Positions 33,102 through 42,530 are shown, counted from the stretch's first letter. The stretch: 64,000 bases of DNA from Paenibacillus glacialis (GCF_001637205.1 NZ_LVJH01000029.1:124001-188000); one strand, 5' to 3'. The notes: generated by a model not told the origin, from the sequence alone. Numbers and translations are program-made.

Positions 33102-33774
33102 CCTATTCCTTTCATAAATCTATTCTATTCATTTTTTCTTAAAATCACCTTAAAACTAGATTATAAATAGCTAAAGAATTAAAAAAATACTAGAGTTAGT
33201 CTAAGTCGTGAACGAACCTAAAACAATGAAATTATATATATTGAACTAAAGTTTGCGCTCACAAGTTCAAGCATTTCTAAAGAAATTCATGAATAGGAGA
33301 GTTCGTCTTTAGTTCAATCTATATAGATAAAGATATGTGGGCTCATATTACCATTGTATCCACTTTATTTGTAATGAATATCCCAGATTATCTTAATAAG
33401 TAAGAGTTACTATGATAAGATAACGCAAATTGACTGGTTTTTAGATGGATGTTACATTTAAATGAAGAAAAATTACGACGTTATAATGATGGTGTAACTT
33501 GAAAATAAGAGGATGTATCACTCGAATACGCTATATCGTGGAAGTTTTAATAATTTGATAACTATTCCATTATGTTATATATATCAATAATCGTCATGAT
33601 ACATTTGACCTAGATCACACCACTAAATATAAGTTTTTTTTTGAAACCTTTATTGGAATCAATTAATAGTTTAATAGAGTTAGTCCATCTTTCAAAGGGT
33701 CAAGATTACTACGTATTGGATATTTTAATAGGGATAAAGCCACAATTTCGTATGTAGAGCAATGAAACACTCGT
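33102..33774. other. 670-base AT-rich region without a gene
   Basis: No frame with SD and start is seen. The only structure is the inverted-repeat element at 33235-33325. Confidence 0.6.
33235..33325. repeat. Inverted-repeat element, copy 2 (about 91 bp)
   Basis: Arms TATATA-TTGAACTAAAG (33235-33251) and CTTTAGTTCAATCTATATA (33307-33325) are complementary apart from a 2-base gap. An inner hairpin ATTTC-TAAA-GAAAT is present in the loop. The arms match the element at 4294-4342. No transposase inside: MITE- or REP-like. Confidence 0.7.
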
Positions 33775-33834
33775 ATGGGTGTTAGAAAATTTGCGTCATA
33801 TGGCATGTTGTGGTTTTTCGGAAGGAGGAACATA

Positions 33835-34665
33835 ATGTTCTCGACTAATGCTTCTTTGCAAGACTCAATTATACTAGATAATAAGGAGTTTTTTTTTCTT
33901 GCAGGGATTTTGGGTTCAGACCATTTACTTGGTGTCGAAGATCCCTTTGAAGGGCGCTTGGCAGAAGAAATAACTGACGAATGGCATAAAACCAAAACTT
34001 TATTACTTGAAAAAGGTTATTTAATTAGGGATAAGAATGAGATTCAGCTTTCTATAACACCCTTGGTATTCTCTAGGGTTGCTATTGCATGTTTAGCTGA
34101 ACGTGCTTGTTGGATCAAATATAGCATTTGTGACGAAATACACGAAAGTTACCTACATGTTTCGAATGAACGGGTAGTACGAGTATGTAAAACAAATGAC
34201 CTTACTGCATGTTATATGTTGGACGATTTAGGAACTATTGAAGAGGCTTGTTGTAGGATAATGGGTGAAATAGATATGCAAGATGGTTCTCATTCTGACT
34301 TGCCCGCATTATTCTTCTCCCAACAACATTTTAATGAACTATACGAGAAATCCCACGTTCTTGATGTTGATGCATTAAGCAATAAGTTTGCTGAAGTAAC
34401 TGACGATTTAGAAGGTTCGATCTCATTGGCTAAATCTTTGAAATTCCTTTCTGGTGAAGGTGAATTTTATCTCTCGAAATGGACGGGACTCACATGGGAA
34501 ACACAGCAAGCAGCGTTCTTAATGAATGGTTCGGTAAACTGGCTAGTCCGCAGAAGTATAAAGAGCGATCAGGATTGGCTTGTCGCAAGTCCAACTTGCA
34601 AGGAAAAATTTCAAAATATGTTACTAATGTGGTTGAAGCAGTCTTCACAATCTGATGTGAGGTGA
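33835..34665 (+). CDS. Unknown protein paired with a PP2C-like phosphatase (weak EspG resemblance)
   Basis: 276 residues from ATG 33835 (SD GGAAGGAGG); the open frame starts at 33775. Soluble, mixed alpha/beta, with EFFFLAGILGSDHLLGV near the start. The arrangement of N-terminal sheet and long helical middle reminds me of EspG-type chaperones of ESX/type VII secretion, and such genes can sit beside PP2C-like genes in Bacillota, but no motif proves it. A 95-base gap separates it from the next gene, so the two may form an operon. Confidence 0.5.
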   Translation: MFSTNASLQDSIILDNKEFFFLAGILGSDHLLGVEDPFEGRLAEEITDEWHKTKTLLLEKGYLIRDKNEIQLSITPLVFSRVAIACLAERACWIKYSICDEIHESYLHVSNERVVRVCKTNDLTACYMLDDLGTIEEACCRIMGEIDMQDGSHSDLPALFFSQQHFNELYEKSHVLDVDALSNKFAEVTDDLEGSISLAKSLKFLSGEGEFYLSKWTGLTWETQQAAFLMNGSVNWLVRRSIKSDQDWLVASPTCKEKFQNMLLMWLKQSSQSDVR

Positions 34666-34760
34666 AAATCAACGTATTACTGCTACGTTGAATCCACAGG
34701 TTTGGACTTTAGTAGACCCTAAATTAATTGTTGTAAAGCAATCCTCACCTATAGGAGGTA

Positions 34761-35510
34761 ATGATGATTATAAACCCTGAAGTGGTGAAAATGTTTCATT
34801 ACATAAGTTCTCAGAATGAAGAGCAAAAAGTTTCAACGTATCATGGACACCTTACATGTCGGTATGGTTATGGAAGAGCAATGAAGACGGCTCTGCAAGG
34901 TAGATCTGGGCAGGATTTTCTTGGTGTACATATTAAAGATGATATTTGTAACTTTGTTGTATGTGATGGCATAGGCACAAGCAACCAAGGAAACTCGACT
35001 ACAAGATATTTAGGTAATACGTTGATGGACTGGCTAGATTCGACTATAGATTGGTCGTCCAAGGAGTTTCTATCCTATATGGAGTATATTCCGGTCATAG
35101 CTATGAAGGAGTTACAGAACCCGACTCCCTTAGATACAATGTACATATGTGGACGGATAGAACTACCTACGCTTGAAAAACCCATCGGAAGAATATGGAT
35201 GGCTTGGCAGGGAGTTTCTCGTCTAAGGTTCTGGCGGAACGGGCTCGAAGTAAGTCAGTACTTCAAGGGCACTATGCGTAAGGAAGAGTGGTGGTCGATT
35301 TCTGAAGGACCACTGGGTGGATCGCCACATGTATATCAAAGCCGTCTGGAGTATGGCATACCGATGAGACTGCAGGTGTATACAGATGGACTTCATGATT
35401 TAGATCCTATCCATGAACGACTACCTGACGAGCAGATTCAGATTCTTTTGGATGCACCGCATACGGATGGTTTAATAGAAGATGCGGCTTTCTTGGAACT
35501 TGAATGGTGA
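34761..35510 (+). CDS. PP2C-like Ser/Thr phosphatase domain protein
   Basis: 249 residues. PP2C motifs can be followed: GQDFLGVH (~53-60, motif 1 Asp), VVCDGIGTSNQG (~72-83, motif with DG), GVSRLRFW (~153), YTDGLHD (~213, counterpart of SDG), and EDAAFLEL (~240, counterpart of DDAT). Most metal-binding aspartates are retained, so it is probably active on phospho-Ser/Thr in the cytoplasm. It is small, without regulatory domains. No kinase gene is nearby. ATG 34764 is an equally good start. Confidence 0.7.
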   Translation: MMIINPEVVKMFHYISSQNEEQKVSTYHGHLTCRYGYGRAMKTALQGRSGQDFLGVHIKDDICNFVVCDGIGTSNQGNSTTRYLGNTLMDWLDSTIDWSSKEFLSYMEYIPVIAMKELQNPTPLDTMYICGRIELPTLEKPIGRIWMAWQGVSRLRFWRNGLEVSQYFKGTMRKEEWWSISEGPLGGSPHVYQSRLEYGIPMRLQVYTDGLHDLDPIHERLPDEQIQILLDAPHTDGLIEDAAFLELEW

Positions 35511-35575
35511 TAGAATCTGCTACTTAAATGGATGGAACCATAATATATTGAATTTATAGTATTGTTCATAGAGGT

Positions 35576-35610
35576 CGTGCATCTTTTCTTTCGAGAAGGT
35601 GCACATTTTT
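35576..35610 (+). terminator. Terminator after PP2C-like gene
   Basis: Stem GTGCATCTTTTC / GAGAAGGTGCAC followed by TTTTTG. Confidence 0.7.
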
Positions 35611-35713
35611 GTTGTTGGTATTTGGATTTTTATATTTTTTCTTATAGTCGTGATTAAGGAACCATCCTTTTGGGGTAATCTGAGTTACAAGTACACTAAA
35701 AGGAGAGGTCCAT

Positions 35714-36520
35714 ATGAGCGAAGAACATATAAATACGAAACGTTTTGTAGGACAGACAGCCATTATAACAGGTGCGGGCTCCGGTATTGGAAAAGCATCT
35801 GCGATTAAATTGGCTCAGCAGGGTGCTAATGTGGCCTTATTCGATCTTCTCAACGATAGGACAACAGATACGGAACAGGAAATAAATCGTATACGTGAGG
35901 GTGCAGCAAGGGCATTTGATGTGGATACGTCGAATGCAGAGCGTGTAGAGAAGGCTGTACTTGAGACGGTTGAGCTATTCGGTGGTGTTGATATCGTGTT
36001 TGCTAATGCAGGAATTAATGGGGTTCTGTCTCCAATTGAGGAGATGGATTTCGAAGATTGGCAGCAGACGCTACGTGTCAATCTGAACGGAACCTTTTTA
36101 ACGTTGAAATATACGATTCCTCACCTCAAAAAAAATGGGGGTAGCGTTATAATTACCAGTTCAATTAATGGGAACCGAACGTTTTCTAGTTTTGGTATGT
36201 CTGCATATAGTACTTCGAAAGCGGGTCAGGTTGCTTTTACCAAGATGGCTGCATTAGAGCTTGCTCGGTATAAGATTCGCGTGAATGTTATTTGTCCAGG
36301 TTCGATCTCAACGAACATCGACCAAAGCACGGAAAAAACAGAGGAGCTAAAGGATATCATTATTCCTGTGCAATTTCCTGAAGGAAGTCAGCCTTTAGCA
36401 GATGGTCCAGGAGATTCCCGGCAAGTCGCTGATCTAGTGAGTTTTCTAGCATCCAAAGAAGCGAGTCATATTACCGGGGCAGAAATAATTATTGACGGTG
36501 CTGAATCGCTATTGTGCTAA
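35714..36520 (+). CDS. SDR-family oxidoreductase
   Basis: 268 residues. Classical short-chain dehydrogenase: cofactor motif TGAGSGIG (~20-27), NAG (~96-98), catalytic Ser in ITSSINGN (~148), and YSTSK (~165-169). C-terminal GAEIIIDGAESL fits the usual G-x-x-x-x-V-D-G end. NAD(P)-dependent reduction or oxidation of an unknown substrate. SD AAAGGAGAGG. Single gene with terminator. Confidence 0.9.
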   Translation: MSEEHINTKRFVGQTAIITGAGSGIGKASAIKLAQQGANVALFDLLNDRTTDTEQEINRIREGAARAFDVDTSNAERVEKAVLETVELFGGVDIVFANAGINGVLSPIEEMDFEDWQQTLRVNLNGTFLTLKYTIPHLKKNGGSVIITSSINGNRTFSSFGMSAYSTSKAGQVAFTKMAALELARYKIRVNVICPGSISTNIDQSTEKTEELKDIIIPVQFPEGSQPLADGPGDSRQVADLVSFLASKEASHITGAEIIIDGAESLLC

Positions 36521-36534
36521 TCTTTGACTGTTAG

Positions 36535-36574
36535 AAAAGGGTATCATCCTGGAAGGGATGGTACCCTTTTTATG
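36535..36574 (+). terminator. Terminator after SDR gene
   Basis: Stem AAAAGGGTATCATCC / GGGATGGTACCCTTTT with a T run. Confidence 0.85.
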
Positions 36575-36710
36575 TTATTAATCAAGTAAGAGGGGACAAG
36601 CCGTTCGCTCCTACTCAATTGGGTCTATAGATATTGGAAGTGGCTTGGCTATATAATAGGCAAGAACCTTAATAAGGAATCCAGTAAGGGATTCATATGG
36701 AGAAGATACA

Positions 36711-39221
36711 ATGCATGAATTACCTATAAACGATGTATTACCACAGCTGAAAGACAATTTGAGTCGAAATAATTCAGCTGTTCTTATAGCAGAACCAGGT
36801 GCAGGTAAAACGACACGTGTACCATTGGCATTACTTGATGAGCCTTGGCTTGAAGGCAAGAAGATTATGATGCTTGAACCTCGAAGATTAGCCGCACGTT
36901 CTGCTGCTCACTTTATGGCTTCTCAACTAGGAGAACGAGTGGGTGAAACGGTAGGTTATCGCGTAAGAATGGATAGTAAGGTAGGGAAGACGACACGAAT
37001 TGAGGTCGTGACAGAAGGGATTCTGACACGTATGCTACAGAACGATCAAGCACTTTCAGATATAGGTATCCTCATATTTGACGAGTTCCATGAACGAAAT
37101 ATTCATGGAGATCTTGGTTTGGCACTAGCCTTAGAATCCCAAGGTGTGTTGAGGGAGGACCTGAGGATTCTAGTCATGTCGGCCACGATGGACGCAGCCT
37201 CGGTGGCTTCCCTGCTTCATGATGCTCCTATCATCCACTGCGTTGGACGCCAGTTCCACGTGGATACGGTTTATGTGCCTAATCCAGCCCATGTTTCGAT
37301 GGAGAAAGCGATGTCTTCGGTAATTCGTGAGGCATTGACCAGTCATGAAGGGAATCTTCTGGCTTTTCTTCCGGGTGTGGCTGAGATTCGTAAGGTTAAG
37401 CGGGAATTAGAAATGATGACCTTACCGGATGAAATGGTGATCAGGACATTATATGGACAGTTGACGTTGTCTGAACAGAGTGATGCTATTCGAATGGAAG
37501 CGGATGGACGTCGTAAAATCGTTCTTGCCACTTCGATCGCTGAGACCAGCTTAACGATGGAGGGTGTACGTATCGTTGTAGATAGTGGCCTTATGAGAAC
37601 GCAAGTTGTATCCTCGCGAAGTGGGATGTCTCATTTAACGACAGTTAAGGTATCGAAGGCATCTGCTGATCAACGAAGAGGAAGAGCGGGACGAACTGAA
37701 TCAGGTACGTGTTACCGATTGTGGAGTCCACTGGAACAAGATTCCCTCCAGATTGCTAATACACCTGAGATCATGAGCAGTGATCTCTCATCACTTGCAC
37801 TCGAAATTGCTGTATGGGGAATTCAAGATCCGAAGGAATTACGATGGATCGATACGCCATCCGAGCTGGCTTTTGGTCAAGCAGTTGATCTATTAAAGAG
37901 GCTTGGTGCAGTGGATCAGAGGGGCCGGATTACTTCACATGGTCGTCAAATGGCTCATGTTGGGATGCACCCCCGTATGGCTCATATGATTTTAAAGGCT
38001 ATTCCACTTCAATGTGGCAAGTTAGCATGTCGACTTGCAGCACTACTGCAGGAGCGGGATATATTCAAAGGGAATAGAGCCTTCAATAATAGTGATATCT
38101 CGACTAGAATGGAGCAATTGATTCTGTGGGAGAATCAAGGCATGCCAAACGTGGATGATCCGTCACTAGATGTGGCAGCCATGCATCGTATTATTCAGGA
38201 GACACGTCAAATAGGGACCAATTTGGATTTGAAACTGCAGTCTAGTGCACAGACAGATTGGTGCGGTATCTTATTATCATTTGCTTATCCAGATCGAATT
38301 GGTCAGGGAAGAGGAGACGGAAGATTTCTATTGGCAAGTGGACGCGGCGTGGAGATGTCGATGGTTCAGCCACTGAGCCGCTCGGAATATATCGTAGCGG
38401 CAGCTGTCGATGATCGAGGAATTGAAGGTAGATTGTTACTGGCTGCATCACTATCCGAATCTTCGTTATATCGTTATCAACAGGAGCTCATTCAAGAAAA
38501 GGACATGATCCTCTGGGATCATGAATTGCAGGGGGTTAAAGCTCGGCGTAGATGGTCATTAGGTGCATTGATGCTCCAAGAGAAAGCCTACCCGAAGCCA
38601 CCCGAAGAAGAAGTGGCATATGCTTTACTTGAAGGTATTAGAGAAGAAGGCTTACAACTGCTACCATGGAATAAAGTATCCACACAATTACGACAACGGT
38701 TGTTATTTATGCATTTCATAACGCCTTCGCAATGGCCTGATGTTTCAGATGAAGCCCTTCTTGCTACAATGCAAGATTGGTTACTGCCTTCTATATATGG
38801 GATGAAGAATCGTAATGATCTACAAAGGTTACAATTGACGAGTATTATCGAACAGTATCTTCTGACGTGGGATCAACGCCGAGAGTTAGACACCAAAGCG
38901 CCGACCCATATGACAGTTCCTAGTGGGTCGCGAATTTCGATAGATTATAGTGATTCTGACCAGCCGAGGGTAGCTGTGAAATTACAGGAAATGTTCGGAT
39001 TACTAGAAACGCCTCGTATAGGCGGAGGTCGCATACCGCTAACACTTCATTTATTGTCACCAGCACAACGTCCGGTACAGGTAACATCAGATCTGGCTAG
39101 TTTCTGGCAAGGCGCTTATTTCGAGGTGAAAAAAGATCTAAAAGGTCGTTATCCTAAACATTATTGGCCGGATAAGCCATTAGAAGCGATACCTACACGT
39201 CGCACGAGACCTCAGCAGTAG
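36711..39221 (+). CDS. hrpB: ATP-dependent helicase HrpB
   Basis: 836 residues, the normal length. DEAH-type motifs: Walker A AEPGAGKTT (~27-35), DEFH (~127-130), SAT (~160), motif VI with QRRGRAGRT (~322-330). A helicase-associated domain follows, and the C-terminal HrpB domain ends RYPKHYWPDKPLEA, a family signature. An ATP-driven nucleic-acid helicase of poorly known role. Weak SD GGAGAAG. Confidence 0.93.
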   Translation: MHELPINDVLPQLKDNLSRNNSAVLIAEPGAGKTTRVPLALLDEPWLEGKKIMMLEPRRLAARSAAHFMASQLGERVGETVGYRVRMDSKVGKTTRIEVVTEGILTRMLQNDQALSDIGILIFDEFHERNIHGDLGLALALESQGVLREDLRILVMSATMDAASVASLLHDAPIIHCVGRQFHVDTVYVPNPAHVSMEKAMSSVIREALTSHEGNLLAFLPGVAEIRKVKRELEMMTLPDEMVIRTLYGQLTLSEQSDAIRMEADGRRKIVLATSIAETSLTMEGVRIVVDSGLMRTQVVSSRSGMSHLTTVKVSKASADQRRGRAGRTESGTCYRLWSPLEQDSLQIANTPEIMSSDLSSLALEIAVWGIQDPKELRWIDTPSELAFGQAVDLLKRLGAVDQRGRITSHGRQMAHVGMHPRMAHMILKAIPLQCGKLACRLAALLQERDIFKGNRAFNNSDISTRMEQLILWENQGMPNVDDPSLDVAAMHRIIQETRQIGTNLDLKLQSSAQTDWCGILLSFAYPDRIGQGRGDGRFLLASGRGVEMSMVQPLSRSEYIVAAAVDDRGIEGRLLLAASLSESSLYRYQQELIQEKDMILWDHELQGVKARRRWSLGALMLQEKAYPKPPEEEVAYALLEGIREEGLQLLPWNKVSTQLRQRLLFMHFITPSQWPDVSDEALLATMQDWLLPSIYGMKNRNDLQRLQLTSIIEQYLLTWDQRRELDTKAPTHMTVPSGSRISIDYSDSDQPRVAVKLQEMFGLLETPRIGGGRIPLTLHLLSPAQRPVQVTSDLASFWQGAYFEVKKDLKGRYPKHYWPDKPLEAIPTRRTRPQQ

Positions 39222-39511
39222 CGAGGAGCACACCTTAATAATCAACAACTCATATGAATTCTCTTAAGAACGTTTACTTTAGTATGGATGCTTGTAGACT
39301 CTGCTTCTCCTGGAACAGAAGTGTATCATGTATTCCATGATAATAAATCATTGAATGCAAGTCGTTATGACTCAGAAGTGAACAGTGGCTTAAATACTTT
39401 GTCTAATAAACCTTTTGTATAATAAATTTTCTAGAACTTTAACAAAGAACTAAAAATATATGGATACAATAGGTGAAGTAGAGATTGTTATTTACGTAGG
39501 GAGGTAATGAT
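39222..39511. other. Intergenic region with a possible gene remnant
   Basis: 290 bases without a credible gene. One frame (about 39266-39423) reads SASPGTEVYHVFHDNKSL and on to a stop, without a start codon or SD; it might be a decayed gene end. Confidence 0.25.
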
Positions 39512-40033
39512 ATGAGTATAAGTGAAATGAACATGAACAATCTGTCATTCAGTATGATTGTTGAGGAAGATATAGAACCTTTAACTGTGATCATGACTAG
39601 GGCATTTGATGAGGATGCTCGAATTCATCTCGGTGAGGGTCAAACGGATGGACCAGAAGGTTATAATAATGGAGAATTCCTAAGGAAATGGGCATTAAAT
39701 ACATCGAGTGGGGCGTTCAAAATATTGTTAAATGGTGAACTGATTGGAGCGTATATCATATGGGTTAATGATGACGGGAATAATTATTTAGGGAATATAT
39801 TTATTGATTCATCGATCCAAAACAAAGGAATTGGAGGGCAAGTCTGGGGAGCCATTGAAAGAAGATATCCAGATACGTTGAAGTGGATTGCAGAAACACC
39901 GGGGTTTTCCAAGAGAAATCATAACTTTTACATGAATAAATGCGGGTTTCGGCTCGTTGAGATATTAGATCCAGGGGATCTGGACAAAGAAACGTATGTT
40001 TTACATAAAGAAATGAGCAGCGTCAAATTGTAA
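39512..40033 (+). CDS. GNAT-family N-acetyltransferase
   Basis: 173 residues with the acetyl-CoA loop region NIFIDSSIQNKGIGGQVWGAIE (split near residues 93-114; Q/R-x-x-G-x-G/A as QNKGIGG) and a C-terminal FYMNKCGFRLVE segment usual for GNATs. Acceptor unknown. SD GGGAGG, 8 bases from ATG. It ends 16 bases before the acyltransferase gene, so they may be co-transcribed. Confidence 0.85.
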   Translation: MSISEMNMNNLSFSMIVEEDIEPLTVIMTRAFDEDARIHLGEGQTDGPEGYNNGEFLRKWALNTSSGAFKILLNGELIGAYIIWVNDDGNNYLGNIFIDSSIQNKGIGGQVWGAIERRYPDTLKWIAETPGFSKRNHNFYMNKCGFRLVEILDPGDLDKETYVLHKEMSSVKL

Positions 40034-40049
40034 TGAGTGGGAGAAGAGA

Positions 40050-41210
40050 ATGGCACACAAGCAAAGAATTACTGAAATAGAACTGTTACGTGGGTTTGCT
40101 TTTCTGGCGGTGGCACTACAGCATAGCATTGCGCATTATTCGATTGTAGAGGGTATAGGACTTCATGATGGTGTTCTTATGACCCTATTCTTGATGGCTG
40201 CCAAATTTGCGGTGCCTGTATTTATTTTTATAACTGGCATGGTGTTATTCTACAACTATGAGGGTCAATTCAATTACTTCTCTTTCCTGAGAAAACGATT
40301 AAGTGACATTATCATTCCTTACGTACTTTGGTCATTGGTTTATTTCTCATTAAATTATGGTTGGAACGAAGGGGTAATTCAGCAAGGTTGGAAATGGTTT
40401 CTAATGTTGTTTACGGGTAAGGGTAGCTATCATCTCTGGTATGTAGTGATGATCTTTCAGTTCTATCTGTTATTCCCTGTATTTCGTTACGTCATCTTTA
40501 AAGTAAGAAGAATGATTCCACCAGGGGTATATATCGTGTGTATTATCTGTACTGGGTTACTATTTGTGTGGCTAACAGATCATATTTTTACGATAGGAGA
40601 TCTAATGGCAGGCATTCAGTTACCTGGGATCGCAGCGATGTTTACGAAGTATGTGGACCGGAATTTCATCTTTTTCTTCTTTTATTTTGTATTGGGAGCT
40701 TGCGCGGGTCTGCGCCCGGATCTATGGAGAGAATGGATTCGCAAAGGGAAGTGGATCTATGTTAGTTGCTTCTTAGTCCTATTCGGTTACTATACATACA
40801 TCGTAATCGAGAGTTTTCAAACACCGAGTGGAATGGTCATTAACTTTAATAAAGTAAATTTACTGCGGCCGCTTATGGTATTCTTCCTAGTAAGTTCAAT
40901 ATGTGTGTTTTACCAACTGGCGATGTGGATGAATGAACGTGGTGGAACAAGATACAATAAGATCATTCTTTCCATCGGAAAATACTCATACGGAGCTTAT
41001 TTAGCACATGCCTTGATGTTAAGAGTTAGTTATACATTTGATGTTCAGTTTTTTGTATATTGGCCTGTTATATTTAGGATGTTGATGTCTTTTGTGATTT
41101 GTGTCCTGTTCTCCTATCTCTTGATGATGTTGCTCTCAAGGATGCCTTTTGGCAAATGGGTAGGAGGGGTTCCAGCGAAAAGGAAGAAGCTTGAGACGAA
41201 AGCATCGTAG
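40050..41210 (+). CDS. Acyltransferase-3 family membrane protein
   Basis: 386 residues with about ten membrane helices. The N-terminal ITEIELLRGFAFLAVALQHS carries the R-G-x-A...H pattern of the family (His at ~28). Such enzymes acetylate or succinylate surface polysaccharides or lipids; target here unknown. Ends with a basic cytoplasmic tail. Perfect terminator follows. Confidence 0.88.
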   Translation: MAHKQRITEIELLRGFAFLAVALQHSIAHYSIVEGIGLHDGVLMTLFLMAAKFAVPVFIFITGMVLFYNYEGQFNYFSFLRKRLSDIIIPYVLWSLVYFSLNYGWNEGVIQQGWKWFLMLFTGKGSYHLWYVVMIFQFYLLFPVFRYVIFKVRRMIPPGVYIVCIICTGLLFVWLTDHIFTIGDLMAGIQLPGIAAMFTKYVDRNFIFFFFYFVLGACAGLRPDLWREWIRKGKWIYVSCFLVLFGYYTYIVIESFQTPSGMVINFNKVNLLRPLMVFFLVSSICVFYQLAMWMNERGGTRYNKIILSIGKYSYGAYLAHALMLRVSYTFDVQFFVYWPVIFRMLMSFVICVLFSYLLMMLLSRMPFGKWVGGVPAKRKKLETKAS

Positions 41211-41231
41211 ATGCACAGATTTCTTTTGGGA

Positions 41232-41284
41232 GACCTATTCTAAACTTCGGAATGACTGAAGTTTAGAATAGGTCCTTTTTTTTA
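41232..41284. terminator. Strong terminator
   Basis: Perfect 17-bp arms GACCTATTCTAAACTTC / GAAGTTTAGAATAGGTC followed by a run of T. Confidence 0.92.
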
Positions 41285-41341
41285 AAACATATAGAGTGAA
41301 TAATACATCATATGAAAAATTCACAATAGAAAATAGAAAAA

Positions 41342-41387
41342 GATGTACCTAGATACTTTGTATCGTCTTTAACGACGTAGGTATATT
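41342..41387 (+). other. Branched inverted repeat upstream of rtp
   Basis: Outer arms TACCTA/TAGGTA (41346-41351 and 41378-41383, extendable with wobble pairs) enclose two hairpins, GATAC-TTT-GTATC and CGTC/GACG. The layout predicts a three-way junction in RNA or a cruciform in DNA. Confidence 0.45.
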
Positions 41388-41439
41388 TCACATTACAACT
41401 CATGTAATAAAAGAAAATGCCGTGAACAAATCATATTGT

Positions 41440-41468
41440 GCAATTTGGTAAATAGTTGTTTATAATGA
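41440..41468 (-). promoter_or_regulatory. Ter-like replication terminator site
   Basis: The minus strand reads AACTATTTACCAAAT, close to the core CTATGTACCAAAT of B. subtilis Ter sites (one change in the core). It lies ~45 bases upstream of rtp, as the TerI region lies upstream of rtp in B. subtilis, where Rtp also represses its own gene. Confidence 0.5.
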
Positions 41469-41512
41469 GCATATATTGGTTAATGAAGGAAATATGAAAG
41501 GAGAAATTATCC

Positions 41513-41872
41513 ATGGCATTCATGATTGCCCAGCGCGCATTTATCAAAGTATATCTAATTACGATGGTCGAACAACAACGAGGATATGGATATCAGATGC
41601 TCGAAGAACTTCGGAAGCAATTTAGTAACTACGGTTATTCTCCTCCTCAGAGTGAAATTTACCGAGCTCTTCATGAATTAGTGCAAGAAGGGGTATTATA
41701 CCGTACGAAGCAGTTGAAGGGAAATGATCCCCGAGTGGATTTTCAAGAAATCGTCCTGTATCACTTTACTGATGAAGGTGAGGCGAAGGCTGAACTATAT
41801 AAGAAGCAGATCAAGACGGATCTTGATCGTTGTCTTGGGATATTGAATAAAGCGGCTAACGATAATTATTGA
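41513..41872 (+). CDS. rtp: Replication terminator protein homologue (Rtp)
   Basis: 119 residues (B. subtilis Rtp is 122). Conserved throughout: QRAFIKVYLITMVEQQRGYG, EIYRALHELVQEGVLY, QEIVLYHFTDEGEA, and the antiparallel dimer helix AELYKKQIKTDLDRCLG. Rtp dimers bind Ter sites and block the replication fork in one direction. The winged-helix fold is related to PadR, which is the main alternative call, but the C-terminal dimerisation helix fits Rtp. SD AAAGGAG. Adjacent Ter-like site supports the assignment. Confidence 0.85.
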   Translation: MAFMIAQRAFIKVYLITMVEQQRGYGYQMLEELRKQFSNYGYSPPQSEIYRALHELVQEGVLYRTKQLKGNDPRVDFQEIVLYHFTDEGEAKAELYKKQIKTDLDRCLGILNKAANDNY

Positions 41873-42067
41873 TTCCTAATGAAGACACGGATAAGAGCTT
41901 ATGGTGTCTGTTGAATTCTTTCCAAATTGAACAATAGAGATTGGATATTCCTACAAAATAGTGTATCCATTTTTATATAAGCGTGAATTTGTTATATACT
42001 TAACAAGTACGTTTACTATTTCACAGTCAAACACATCTTAGATAGTAGATCATAGGAGGTATTCTCA

Positions 42068-42448
42068 TTGGATGAGCATATGCAACGAAGATTAGAGAAA
42101 CAGAAGAAATTATTTACTCAATTGGGAATTCATCTAGATGCCCGTTCTATCCATGAAAAAGTGTTCAATAATAAGCTCAGAGGGTATGATCCTGATGAAG
42201 TCGACACTTTTTTGGACGAGGTTATTAAAGATTATGAACGCTTTTATGCTACGATAGCTGATTTAATGGACAAGTGGCAGGAGCAACAAATTGTCATGCG
42301 TGAGCTAAAAGCGGGTATTAAACCAGAACCTGTGATGACACACACCATAGATCCCAAACAATTGGAAGATATCATACTAAATTTGGAACATAATTTGAAG
42401 CAATTAAAAACAAAAATCCGGCCTGAACAAGACTTTTTTATTGATTAA
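42068..42448 (+). CDS. DivIVA/GpsB-like protein
   Basis: 126 residues from TTG 42068 (SD AGGAGG). Contains the DivIVA N-terminal lipid-binding domain (IHEKVFNNKLRGYDPDEVDTFLDEVIKDYERF, split at ~29-60), then a coiled coil and a short tail. GpsB coordinates cell-wall enzymes during division, and the short length fits GpsB better than DivIVA. No cell-wall gene is adjacent. Confidence 0.8.
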   Translation: MDEHMQRRLEKQKKLFTQLGIHLDARSIHEKVFNNKLRGYDPDEVDTFLDEVIKDYERFYATIADLMDKWQEQQIVMRELKAGIKPEPVMTHTIDPKQLEDIILNLEHNLKQLKTKIRPEQDFFID

Positions 42449-42467
42449 ATGGGTACAAATCAGGTGT

Positions 42468-42521
42468 GAGAAGCCCTTTTCGGTATTGCCCTTGTTGAGA
42501 GGGAGGGAAGGGCTTTTTAGT
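42468..42521 (+). terminator. Terminator after DivIVA-like gene
   Basis: Stem AGAAGCCCTT / AAGGGCTTTTT with a ~30-base loop that can fold further. Confidence 0.6.
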
Positions 42522-42530
42522 AAACTGTAA

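Noticed and set aside
41513..41872. PadR-family regulator as the call for the Rtp homologue
   Set aside because: The fold is shared, but residues outside the winged helix, the length and the C-terminal dimer helix fit Rtp better, and a Ter-like site is adjacent.
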